Part shown: piece by piece, positions 44,082-56,400 of the stretch
How the letters are laid out: each line of letters starts with the position of its first letter
Numbering within the stretch: position 1 is the stretch's first letter
NCBI GenBank assembly: GCA_905178155.1
Contig: CAJINV010000008.1
Location: 4,204,793-4,268,792, forward strand
Reading direction: 5' to 3'
Source: Amoebophrya sp. A120
Taxonomy: Eukaryota > Sar > Dinophyceae > Syndiniales > Amoebophryaceae
Length of the DNA: 64,000 bases
Position numbers and translations under genes: made by a program
Notes under the pieces: generated by a model
Told to the model about the DNA's origin: nothing
The model's database searches: none
The model's input: only the letters and a program-made list of their open reading frames with translations

Positions 44082-46711
44082 ATGGTGATTACGTCCGAGC
44101 AGATCGGCGCCGCCGAGGGCGCCTTCGAGAAGATGCCGCTGTCCGAGAAGATCGATGCCATCAAGGCGCTCGCCCGCGCGGAGCGGTCCGCTGCCGCCAA
44201 CCCCTACGGCTTCCCGCTGTCCAGCACTGGTACTACTTTAAAATAGAAGTGTATGTTTTTTCGACTGCTCAAAGGTAGGGATTATGTTGGTTGTTGCAGG
44301 TGGAGATGTTGACAAGTGGTATTGGAAAGCACCAGATTTCATTTCGAAAGCTGTACACTATTCTGCTGAACATCGAAAGGGAAAAAGAATCGCGGAGCAT
44401 GATGATCATATGATTGTTTTGCAGAGACTTTTTAGAGACAGAAACAGTCATCTGGTACTTCCGCATTGACTTTTCACGACGCTTCTTGAAAGTGCAGATG
44501 GAAACGTACCTACACTCAGGTATCCCGATCGTCCAGGGCATGAACGACGACAGCGTGTTGGGCTCCCACGACATCGTCGGTGTCACCTTCGTACGCGCTG
44601 TGAAAGCTGCCCTCTCTTGGTTCTTTCTCATCGGTTCTTTAAAGTAACTGTCCCTGTCTGTTGTTTGTAACGAGAAGTTGCGAAATAGTAAGTGCGGACC
44701 GGCGCAGTAAGTAAGTAATCATGCTTGTCGTTGTGGACTGGTACAATAATAAGTTCACGTGCTGTATCACAGAGGGGCTTTTGCAACAAGTGCATATCGG
44801 TGGATTGCGTGCGCGTCCATGTTGGCGGGTTCCGTGTTCTTCTTCTCCGAGCGGGCCACCGTCCCAGAAAAGTGGAAGACCTCCGTCACCGTCGCGGGTC
44901 TCGTTACCGGCATTGCCTTCTGGTATGAAAGTTTAGTTTCTGTAAAAACATGACTCATGAACATGATGCAGATGAACAACAAACCTAGCGAACTTCGATG
45001 AGGTCGTGACTTGATTTTTTCAAGAACACCCTGGCACAATCAAGAAGATATGTGGACAAAATAATCAGGAACTACTGCTTCATGCGTGAGTCATGGGTCG
45101 AGACCCAGACCTCCCCAACGGTGTACCGGTACACGGACTGGCTGATCACTGTGCCACTGCAGATCATTGAGTTCTACCTGATCCTGAAGGCCGTCCTGCC
45201 CAACATCAGCTCCGCACTGTTCTACCGCCTCATGGCCGAGTCCGTCCTCATGTTGCTGTGCGGCTGGGCCGGCGAGACTGGAATCGTCTCCGTCCTTTGC
45301 GGCTTCATCCCGGGTAATAGCTGGTTTTAGTTTTTCTGACAAGCAGTAGTTGAGGAACTGAAGAAAATTTCTCTCCCTTGTCGTGCGATGCATCGTCGTA
45401 TTTATTAGTCTCAGAGTAGAATTGCAGTTGCATTGCAGTCATGTTTAAAGTAGTAGCCGCATTAGTAGCTTTAGATGGGGAGTACGCAATGAAAGCTACA
45501 CTTGGATGGGTGCGATGAAAAAAATTGCAACGACGGCACAAAATCCTCGACATTCACAGGTATGCTGTGCTGGTTCGCCCTCATCTACGAGATGTTCACC
45601 GGTGAAGCTGGTCAGTTGGCTGCTGTATGAGATGAAACGTCGGCGCGCTCGCACATGGCTACACCACCGAGTGAAATTGTTAGCAGGATAGGATTTTAGT
45701 TTGCATTGCAATCATCGACTCGGCGGATGTTGGGGGCATGTGAAAAAACCGGGCACATTGGCATTTCTACTCCGCTTGTCAGAAACACGCTGCTCCTTGC
45801 GCCGACCGCTTATGCTTGAAGCGGAAGATGTAATCTGGTAACTTCTGGCTTTAAATAAACGCATGGTGGTGTCCTGCTATCCATGTGCTCGCGACCTCAT
45901 TTTCCGCTGCATAGCCTGGCTGCGGGAACAAGGCGTGCCTCTCTGCCTTCAACACCATGCGCCTGATCATCACCGTTGGCTGGTATCATCATGTTTCTTT
46001 TCCTATGGTGCCAATAGACACGTGTAATAACTGGAGAAGACCACATGCTATTGTCTTGTCGACGACACAGAGTTCGTCCTGCACAAACAAATTTGGTATC
46101 AAGAAGTACTTGTGAGAAACTTTATAATTGAATCAAAACAGGGCCATCTACCCGTTGGGCTACTACCTGACCTTGTTGGGCCCCTTATGAAAGATGACTG
46201 GACCCCCCCTCTCTCCAAGATTGATTCCGAGGGAATCATTGAGCACCGCGTTTATTGAGCTCTGGTTGGGCATGCCGCGGTGCAAAAATCTGCAGAACGC
46301 TGCCTTTGAACTAAAGCATTCGAACTACCGTTTGATCTTTCTGCATGTGAGCTAAAAGAGATTTCGGGGGAGAGGGCTGCTGTCCACTGGCATATTCCAC
46401 CGCCACCTACCACGAGCAGTCCGTCATCAACATCATCTACAACATCGCGGACTTGGTCAACAAGCTCGCCTTCGGTACTCTAAAGATTCAGTTGCTCTCT
46501 GTGCAACAGTGACATTTTCATGCCTTACACTTTGACTTTTTGCTTGCGAGTAATAGTATTACGTAGCAGCTCGTTTTCAATCATCAGAAACGTGCGTGGT
46601 TGAATTGTTATTACTTTCATACCAATGTGTTGAAAACAAAATTACAATTCCACGAACCAACTTCCAAAAACAGGCTTGTGCATCTGGGGTGCCGCCATCT
46701 CTGACAAGTAA
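44082..46711 (+). CDS. Proteorhodopsin-type microbial rhodopsin, copy 2
   Basis: Exons are 44082-44229, 44520-44590, about 44774-44932, 45069-45313, 45560-45624, 45915-45982, 46142-about 46187, about 46396-46474 and 46674-46711, giving roughly 300 aa. A 50-residue N-terminal extension (MVITSEQIGAAEGAFEKM, then helical and Ala-rich) precedes the first membrane helix. Helix C reads VYRYTDWLITVPLQIIEFY, with acceptor Asp, donor Glu, and Gln at the tuning site. Helix G reads ADLVNKLAFGLCIW with the retinal Lys. AFWNYCFM shows Asn where proteorhodopsins usually carry His. Most introns have GT and AG ends. The one at about 46188-46395 does not, and the 44590-44774 acceptor is also irregular. It is most likely a blue-absorbing light-driven proton pump. 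It lies 3.5 kb downstream of a diverged second copy on the same strand. Confidence 0.92.
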
Positions 46712-48365
46712 ATGTCGGATCTGATCGAGATCGACGCCATGACTCGCCTGCTCCTTCAAAAGTAGATAAAACTGTGGGACGAGCTGCGCGGTAGTAGATT
46801 TTGTCAACAACACGGCCACCACCACCTTGGAGAAGGGACACCGCAGCTCTGAAGAGTTCTCACAGTGACGTGAATTTTAGAGCAGTCATGGAACAAGTCG
46901 AGGAAGACTTTGTACAGAGACAAAGAAATGCAAAACTTTGTCAGGCACAGATGCAAAACTGCAGTTGTAGAAATATCTATCAAGCTCGTGTAAAAATTGT
47001 ATAGACAACTCGAATAGTAGACACGACGGCACAGGTTGCTATTGATACTCAATAATACAGGTTTCATCATCAGACAACAGAAATCAGGTGGAAGAGAGCA
47101 ATTCGTACGAGAATTGCATTTTTTATCAATCAGTGTGAATAGATTGCACATCTATTACGGTACGATACAACGACCAAATACAGTTTCGAGGAAAATGTTG
47201 TTTCCTTGATTTTTGTACGGACAAAGGTATGTGGACATACTAGATAGGCGGATGAAGCGCAAAGGCCGAGAGTCGGAGGATACTATCTAAAACACAGAGT
47301 CAACAGAAAAGCTTCCACGGTTGTGATGTAGTTTCATCACAAGTCGCTGCCAGTAGCAAAGTATCCAGAAATGCGCTACTCGAACACAGTAGAAGGTCGG
47401 CTTTTTGTGACACTATCGAACAAGCAGAGCGCGCCTAGAGGTTCACATCGGCACACTGCTAGAACAATGTGGTCGGAAATCAGAATATCGAAAAGTTTAC
47501 TGAAAAATGGGAATCAGACTAAATAGGTTTTAATAGAATCACATCATGTTTTATGATTAAGTAGAAATTGCCACAGAACCATAATAGACATATCTCTCAA
47601 TCGGACGCATCTATTCAAAACACGACCGAATTGCATCTGTCTAGGGCAAAAAATATCGTCTGCAATGCATGTCGCGTCGAACTCTATAACCACTTTGCCG
47701 TAGGGCGATGCTGTAAAATTATTTTTCTGCAGTCGCAACCAGCCCGTTCGCGCGAAAGTAGGCGAAGTCACCAGAAGCAACTCCTTGTACGTATTGCAAG
47801 CGTTGTGGCAGTCAGACAGAAGGTGTGGTTTTTGATGTTGTGCAGGAAGCAATTTTCTGTGAACAGCAGAGATGAACATGAATAACTTTTTGAAAATAAG
47901 ACATTGTCGGAATCCAGCTTTCCCACGGCAAGCTTCATCGAAGCAGGCCTGAAAGCTGTGAGCAGTAAAATCAGTTTTTACAGAATGAGAATCACACGAA
48001 ATAAAAACAAAAATTTGCAATGCAGTAAGCAGGCATTGTATGGCCACCACAGTGCAAGTACCTTACCAGGGCTTTGTTCTAGTACACACCAGGCTCGCAG
48101 TCTTTCGAGATGACCACGTATGTTGTCCACCCGTTGACTGTACAATTGTGAGGATGGAGAGAAGATGGAGATGGGACGAGGAAGTTCTTTCATTGAAATG
48201 AAAAATGAAAACAAAGACGCGTGCTACTGGCTAAGTCATCCACCTATTATTTTCATGATTATGCGCGCGAGTCTGATGCAATGCAACCCCAAACCGATTG
48301 TGACAAGTACAGACAGTCCAATTCAGCGTTGAAGCAAGTGAGTCGGTTCATACCTGTATGCGAAA
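46712..48365. other. Intergenic stretch with one long minus-strand frame
   Basis: A 168-codon minus-strand frame (48050-47544) begins MVAIQCLLTALQIFVFISC, a possible signal peptide, and holds about ten Cys. A chance frame of this length is expected a few times in a window this size, so it is noted but not called. Nothing else was seen. Confidence 0.4.
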
Positions 48366-48785
48366 ATGGCCTTCGCGATTATCAAGAAGCTGCTGCTTGC
48401 TATCGCTGCTTTCGCAGCGGGCGCGGTGCATGCGCTTATCCCGCCTCCGCCCCCCGGGGTGGAGACTGAGTTTGCGGACGAGGCAGGAGCGCAGGAGACC
48501 ATGGTGGGAAGTGATGGACGCGTGGTGTCGGCGATTCAAATGAAACTGGGGCCTTACGGGTGCTCTTGCAAAGGTACCTCCTGGACGCACCCGTGCCGGT
48601 GGAACAGGCCAGACGTGCTGGAACAAGCCGCGTTTGCCAAGGCCGGCGAAATCGATCCGCCGTGCGAAGGGCCGGGGGGGGCTGTTTGGCGCCGGGGTAA
48701 AACAGTTTCCTGGCGTCGGGGGATGCGCGGCATGGTGTGGAGAACAAAAACTGGCGAATTGGGGGATCAGCGAAACGGCGTATGA
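48366..48785 (+). CDS. Small secreted protein with signal peptide
   Basis: This is a single-exon frame of 139 aa. It begins MAFAIIKKLLLAIAAFAAGA, a textbook signal peptide (positive n-region, Leu/Ala core, cleavage near AVHA-LI). The mature part has PPPPP, then LGPYGCSCKGTSWTHPCRW and DPPCEGPGGAVW, so four Cys, followed by an Arg/Trp/Gly-rich tail. It is most likely secreted or delivered to an endomembrane compartment. No known domain is recognised. An overlapping 146-codon minus-strand frame lacks such features and is treated as a shadow. Confidence 0.65.
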   Translation: MAFAIIKKLLLAIAAFAAGAVHALIPPPPPGVETEFADEAGAQETMVGSDGRVVSAIQMKLGPYGCSCKGTSWTHPCRWNRPDVLEQAAFAKAGEIDPPCEGPGGAVWRRGKTVSWRRGMRGMVWRTKTGELGDQRNGV

Positions 48786-50413
48786 CATCGTGAATTACAA
48801 CTAGCGTGCTGATGTGATGCGTTTGCTTCTAGTGAGATACGAAAATAAAAAATCTTCAGAGATGATTCGCGCTCTTCTTTTCTTTTGGTGTTTCATTTTA
48901 CGTTCGAAGTATAAGCACCGAAAGTCAGAACTAAAAAGCGAGAGGCTGCAGTGGACAAAATACAACTTGATAGCTTGGCCATGTGTAAAAATATCTTCGC
49001 TGGTTCGGTGAGAGTATCAGAACTACCACAAAGCTCGAGCATCTGCCTTCCAAGAAGGCTAGCTGTAGATGCTGAACGTCGAGTATCCAAGCTCTCGAAA
49101 AACCGTGACAAGCACGGAAAATATGAAGGAGCTCGCTGTGTATGATGGATGAAACTCAAATGTGTTGAGACGCTTTTTTTCGTTACTGGTGAACCTGATA
49201 CAGTAGTCAGTAACCATTTCTGATGTGGAATTCGAATCTGCACGGAGTGGCCACTAGATTGTGGCTCCGTCCTCGAGGTTATAATTTATCATTTGTTCAT
49301 CTTTTTTTTCAAACTCGAGCCCAAACCTCCGCACGCCCCCCCCCCCCTAGTGCAGGATAAATGATGGTGGTGATTTTGATCACCGTGATCAGCAATTATC
49401 TCAGTTCAGGTTATCGTGTAGAGAAGCAACATGTAGTGAAAGTTCAAGTTACCGATTTTTTTCGGTTGCATCGATAGATTGCACATTGGAGTCTTGTTGC
49501 GGATCTGGATGGGCACATGAATTGTAATTGTAATTCGCAGATCCTCAGCGACAAAGCTAGCATTCGAAATCAATGCCAGCATTGTTTCTAAAATTTATTA
49601 GTAAACCGTGGAAGTTTTTTGAGTTAGAGATTGAATTTGCCACATCTTGTTGCTTCTTTGTAGTGTGCCATTCAAATAATTTTGGATAGCAGAATGGGTT
49701 GTGTGAAAAGTTCCCAATTTTCTACCACACGCGCCGTGAAGTGTAGTTGCATGATGACGTCCTTCAGCAACTACACGATAATGGATTGATTGATTGATGA
49801 TTTTCAGATGTGGGTCAATCTTTCCTTTTCAGGTCTTTCCCTTCCGAGTGGCATGTTTCTTAGATTATGCCCGCCATCGCCATTTGCCTTTCGCCAGAAC
49901 TCATGGTTTGGCTTAGCACGACCCCGGTGGGGTTGTTTCACGCCGAGTATTGACTCGTCGTTATGTTCTTCCTGCGCCGACCTCTGCCGAAGCAAGTGGC
50001 TGAGTGATTGGGTTGTGCCACCGCGTATTTGACGATCGAACGGGAGATTGCCGCGACAATGAAGCGACAAGACCGCTTCGTATACGTGTCCCTTCCCGTT
50101 TATGGAAGTGTCATGATCGAAATCGTCAAAGTTGAAATAAGTAGTTTGTCATGCATACAATGCAACGCAAGAATTGCCTCTATATTGCAGAGGACGCAAG
50201 GCAGGGAGACTGTAGTGGTGGTAAGGGTCGAGAATCGGGCTGCTGATTAGCATCACAGAGGGGAACCCCTTTGCTCTAGACCGCATGACAAACTGGCTTC
50301 CGGTACGGACAAAATTCGCCACGCATCGACTAGAAAATGTGCGCCCCATTGGTATCGATTTTATGCATTGCGACGCATTTCAACTTTGTCGATTTCGATC
50401 CTGACGCTTCCAT
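48786..50413. other. Intergenic stretch, no gene supported
   Basis: A run of 12-13 C occurs near 49337. Short repeats of GATTGATT are seen at 49787-49800. Frames at 49790-50032 and 50008-50250 lack coding character. The final 200 bp likely hold the promoter of the giant gene. Confidence 0.45.
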
Positions 50414-53400
50414 ATGGTTCCAAGCGCCGAGGTTGACACGTGGAATGTACACGGTTTCTTAACGTTGTTGGCACACTATGGGCCCGTGCTGAATCGCCCA
50501 CAGACACAAATCGATCCGACGCTGCCGGAAACCTCAGCACCCATTGGGGAACTGCGCGATGGGACCAGCAACAGCGGTGATGTCTTTTCGGAGACCGCAG
50601 AAAATTATGGGTTGGTCATCCAGCGCGGAACGGAAACCAGTACTCGAAAAGAATTTCCTCCCGCTCCGGACAAAAATGGCGTATGCGAGCTGGATGCTCA
50701 CTCTGACGGAACTTCGGCCCGAACCGCGCTGTTGCCGGAAGCCGACGAGGCTACGCTCGGCAACTACAGTGCCGTGGATAACGAAGAGGAGTGGGACGAC
50801 CACGTGCACGATGAGCCTGCTCCCATGTGTCTTGCATCTTGCGAGTCCTTTTACGAAAAGTCCACCGCCAGGTCCGCCGAGCTGAAGGCCGAGGTACGTG
50901 TCTTTGCAGCAAGTAGATAGAATCAGCTTCATTCGCAACTGCTTCAACAGGGAACAAGCGCGAAATATTGTGTGAGGAAGTAAATTTAAGCTGGCAATAG
51001 TATGTTTCCTCTTCACGAACGTACATGCATTCCTAGCCCGTTTGCATGAGCCATATGGGTAGCACCTAGGTGTGGCTACGACAAGATGAAGCAAGTATTA
51101 GGCTGAAGATGCACATTCGTTATCGTTCGACGAAAATATTCTAACAGGTCGCTCTTTTTATCCAGAGGAAAAACGTACCTTCCCCATACTTGGTGCTGTC
51201 ACTATGGGTATTCTGCAAGGTAAACCGCGAATTTCTTATGTGGCTATGCGGTGTAGCCGTACCAGTTTATCTTGTGTCCGGATGGATGCAATATCAGTAT
51301 GAGTGGTTTACAAATTTGACGAAGAGTTTCGTCCCGGGCAGGGGTATACCAAAGATGTTTCGGGCATGCAATTCCAATATGCACGACAGGTCTGGAAAGT
51401 AGATAGGGACGTTTTTATTCAGGAGATTTTTGCTGCAGAGGAAGGCGCAGTTGCGCCGCGAAGGTGGTAGAGCTGTGCAACGGGTACTAGGTGGCAGCAC
51501 AACCGGAATGGTAGCGAGCCCTGCAAACAACTCCTTGAATGCAGAAAGGGGAGTCGAGATTTTTGCACCACCCACGGCTACTCGCGGGAAACGCGACGAA
51601 GTGGGTTTTGAGGACCACGACAGCAGCACCGACAACTTCTTGGTGGCAGAGTTGCAAAAGCGGCTACAGCAGTGTCTCCTGGAGCGGCAGCGAGTGCAGT
51701 CGAATGTGGATTTTGTGCGGAGCGTGTTCTGGCCGAAGTTGCGAATCGTCTCCGTCGCGGACGAGGAGCATGAGCCAGCCCGAAAAATTGCCGCTCTCCT
51801 GCAGGCACCAGGCTCGCGTTTGCAAATCCAAAGTGCAGCTGGCTCTCCCACAGATGTGGAAGATGCAACTTCGGTCGGGCACAAAGGCGCTGGCACGGAC
51901 GAGCTGCACGTGAGCGAGACGGAAAACAAAGGTGCAACCGCCAACGCATCATCTCCGTCAACTACATCTTCCGCCCGAGCCAAAGCGCTCTTGCTGCAGC
52001 CATCGAACCGAAGCTCCCACCTGAGCAAGCGGCTGTGCGCTCGCAGCTCCGCCGGGACAGCCGCGGCTTCTGCTGGTGGAGTAAGCGCCGTGGTTTCCGG
52101 CACCAATCCAGCTTCTTCGTCGAGTGCTATCAGTAAACCCAGGTGGGCCGGCTCCCAGCGATCGCAGCGGCCGCAGGTTTTTCCCACAATTGCCCCGCAA
52201 GTGTCCGTGGCCTTCGTCGGAACAGACGGTCGCAAGTATCTCTACGGCACATCTTTGTCTGCCAATCGGGTTCGGGGCGGATCTGGTGCACACAGCGGCC
52301 ACCGGTGGAACAGGAACATGTGGTCTGGAGGTAGTTCTACAAGAACTTGTGGTCCGACCACCCCTTCTCCACCAGCGCGGGTAATTGATGTCGAAAAGGA
52401 AATGCTGGAACAAGATATGGTGGGCGAAGTCGACACTTTCTGTTCCTGGATCGTGAACTTTGAACGAACCAACTTGATGTCCATGATGTCGCATCTGGAC
52501 GCCGATGCGCCGAGTGATGTTCCTGCAAAAGTCGTGGGCGAACCTTCTGGTACAACAATAAACGGCGGTGGACCCTTTGTGCCTACTGCCGGCGCTCCTT
52601 CTTGTTTCGAGGTTCCACCGGCAGGAATAGGAGCGCTTGTAGTTATTCCGGAGATCCTGTTCGCGATTGCACCCAACCGCGAGGAGACCGCGTTGCACTT
52701 CGAAGTCTGCCAGCTGCTGGTCGCCTACCACGTAGCGAAGCGGCACGGGATGGAACTGCAACAGGCCCTGGGCATGACGGGTTGCCAATTTGCAACGGTT
52801 GGAGGCAAGCTCCGCGAAGCTGCTGCAAGCGCGACGATCGGCGCTGGAACATCAACACACTTGAAGCAACAGCTACTGAAAGAGGAAGCGGGAGAAGGGG
52901 TAGCGGGGGTGCTGATCGAGTTCCACGGGAGAGAAGAGAATGGTTTTCAACAAGAAGCCACAACTAAAGGGTCTCGTGGTCCTGCTGAAGATAATTTGTT
53001 CTCAATTTTAAAGGAGAAGCTGCAGGAATCGCTTTTCGCGGAGGACATGACCGCGGTGGAAAGCATAGAAACCAACGCCGCGCCTTTGGGGAAGATGAAG
53101 TCGTTGCAGGTTTGGGGAGACAAGGCGTCTGGCGCTACTTCTTCTACCAGCGCTCGCCCCTTCGAACAGCACACCGGCGTCGATTTGCTGTGCGAAATGG
53201 CGGCCAAGTCGCCGTGGTTCGCCAACTACGGCCGCAGCTTCCGCTCCACGGGACAAAGCCGACGGAGCCGCGCCGTGCAGCCGTTCAATTCTGGTTCAGT
53301 GGCGGGGGCGGTAGCGGAGTCAACATCTGGAGTAGATGCTTCTTCGCCTCTTGTGGATCAACATGCGGAGAATGAAAGAACCCGCCGAGAGACCTTCTTC

Positions 53401-56400
53401 GAGAGCAGCCATGATCAGGCAACAAATCCTGGGAAAGAAAATCATTTCCCGTGCGAGAACATCAACAATAGCGAGGGTAGCATGCTGGTCAACAACGCCA
53501 AAAACGATGCCCAGACTCAGATCGCGCTGCACTCCGGCCTGTTGCTGCTGGGGCCCATGATCATGGAGCGGCACTTCCACACGCCGACAATGGAGGCCGT
53601 TTTCTGGCAGCGGCATTGGCTGAACACGCGCCGAAAGCGGGGCATCTGCTTGGAAGAATCACGGGATCTTCCGGATCGGTCAGGAGATGGCGAAACTCCC
53701 GTTCAAAATGCGCCACAACTAGTGCAGGTCGACGAAAATAGACCAGAGGCGGCCGACGATAAAGAGTGTTCGCCCCCGGACGGTGGCACTGACGCGGCAG
53801 ATACGGGCGCGGCAGACGAGAACCGCCAGAACAGTAGTTGTAGGAAGAGGCTAATCATGGAGCAGCAACACTTTCTCCGTCTGTTCAAGCTGTATCTGGC
53901 GGAGCAAACGGCGATGGCCACAAAGGACGCCTGCAGCTGCTTCTCCAAACGGGCCAGCTGCAGCGCATGGATCACGTTTTTCCTGCAACGCTTTGCTGCT
54001 TTTCATGCGGATGAATTGTTCACCTCTCGAACTGGTTCTGGCGCGACTGTGAGCGACAGTGTCGGAGCTGACTCAGACTCGGACCGCAGTCCATCCCCAC
54101 CTTCGCTCACGACTTGTGTCTATTACCTCGAGGAGCTGAAGGTCCTGATGAGTACTAGGAGCGGCCCGCCCGCCGGCTCCCCTGTTGCCACGGAGCAACT
54201 CCAGCACCAAAGAGAGGTGGAGGGCACGACGACATCACAGGGCCAGGAGCCTGCGGTTGAAAGAAATAAAATCGCGCAGGAAGACGAAGTGGAAGAGCGG
54301 CGCGGGGCAATAAAAATGCTAAAGTTATCAGCCACTTCCGAAGACAACAACTCGGCCTCCGAAGATCATCTTTCGCGACCACGACTTGGTGACACCGGTG
54401 ACCACGGTAGCTCGGCTCGGTTGCCGTCTTCAGAGGTACCAGTCCGCCCTAACGTGGTGGAGAGAAGTACAACTAGCAGCAGTTCCTGCGGGGGCCCGAA
54501 GTGTGGTAGTACATTGAACCCGCCGCAGCCGCCGTTCTTATTTCTCATCGCGGGAGACCGCGCGCGCGACCGGGAGCTGGACCAATTGGATTTTCTCTTT
54601 TGTTCAGGGTCAACATCATCTACGGACGAACAAAAGAAGCGCACTGGCGAAGAAGAAAATGAGTCTGAAAATGAAATAAATCATGATAAGAGACCGGCTC
54701 GCTCTTGTCGTGTCTGGCTTGACACGAACGTGGAATACGAACTAAAGGCCATCGTCACCGCCCGGGCAGCGTACTTGCGACTCCCGAAAGCTTCCAGCGG
54801 AGAGGAGCGAGAACCTCCAGCGGGGATGAGCAATGACACACCACCACCATCAAAGGACGACAGCGGCGGCGAAAAACTGGTCTGGCACTGCTTCACAAAT
54901 GTGTTCCCGGAGGCGATCCCTCTGGCCGATTCGTTTGACCCGCGGCAACTCGCCGCCACGGCGGAATTCTACTTTTTCGTACGGACGACGTCGAACTTGG
55001 GAACGAATGCAGCTCCTACAGGTACTAGCGCAAGAACGGGCACTAGCAGTCCAGCTCCGAGCACTACGAAACGACCAGCGCCGGCAGCTGTGGCGGGGGA
55101 CCTTCGTGGCGCCTCGGACAGTGGTCCTTGTGTTCTTGAGAACAAAGAGGTCGCCGAGCGACAAGGGTGTGAGCGGGCAGCGACAGGTGCAGCTGCTGCC
55201 AAGGGAATTGCGTGTCAAGACGGCGGTGAAGAAGTCAAGGCAGCCAATTTCCCCGGCAGAGGGTCGTCGTCCTTCAACTTCAGAGCAGCCTGGCGAGAAA
55301 ACTACTACGCAAGAACCGCCTCCTGGCTATTCTCCCAAGCAGGACGGATTATGCACACGACGCCCAGCGGGCCTGCAGGAAGTTTGTCACCCCGCGACGA
55401 GCAGGACCAGTTGACGCAAGGTCCAAAACCTGCCTGTGTTTCCGGGCCGGAAGATGGCGAACCGGAGCAGTTGCAGCTCCAGCGTCGGCGAGTTGGAGGT
55501 CTGGCGACGCCTTTGTCCGATTTTGAACAAGATTACTTGGATGACGCGTTCTGCGGCCTTCGCGCCTTTACTCTCCACCACGGCAGCACTACCAGGCACG
55601 GCCCCGCCTGCAAGCGGCTGTTTATCGAAAGGAAAAATCCCCCCTCCCCATATCGAAAACGAAATTTGTGATGCTGTATTTGAGGTCACAAATCGACTTG
55701 TCATGCTAGAAGGCCAAGAGCCGCAGTCGTGGCCTCGTTTGCAGGCAATTTGTCATGCTGTTTCCCGCTCTCAGCTGCCTGCTATCATGCTGAAGATGCA
55801 AGGCTTGACCACGGCACCCAGCACTTCCCGTGTAGCATGACAAAGCTGATTTGTGACAACAAATCTGCATCACAGATTTCCGTTCTGATATGGGGAGGGG
55901 GGATTTTTCCTTTTGATACTGTTCGCGCGCCCACGACTGTGCCCGATCAGCCAACCGGAGAATTTCGTCCGGCAGAACCAGCCGGGGCTGGGCACGACAG
56001 GCGAGGTGGACCTCCGGTATGTGTTGCGCCCGGAGCTGCACGAGGAGGTGGAAGCCTTTCGAATCAAGTACCCGCTCTACAAGCGTAGTCCCGCGTGTCT
56101 GGAGCTTTGCGTATTGGTGGAGCACGAGCAAGATGTTGAAATTGTGCCGGAACCTGTACACGACGGACGCGATCATGGTGCGCTGCGAGGCCAGCCGGAC
56201 TACGCGCAAGTGAAAGCGCACGGCACCATCGAAAAGATCGTGTATTTCCCCGCGGACAAGCGGGTCGCGGACCTGGTCAAGTTTCTCCAGAAGCGAAATT
56301 TGATGGCGCCGCCCGCCGTGGAAGCCGGGGCCACCGGTTCTACCGTGTCGGGCGACGTGCTCCTGGCGTGCACCGGTCCCACGTTTGGCCTGGCAGACCA

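Noticed and set aside
47544-48050. 168-codon minus-strand frame with a possible signal peptide
   Set aside because: A frame of this length is expected a few times by chance in a 64-kb window at this GC content; no partner motif or context. Mentioned in the gap note only.
49335-49348. Poly-C run
   Set aside because: A single homopolymer of 12-13 bases; could be sequencing noise and carries no further structure.
51294-52235. 313-codon minus-strand frame over the giant gene
   Set aside because: Shadow of the + strand exon, which joins in frame to ordered sequence across an introner.
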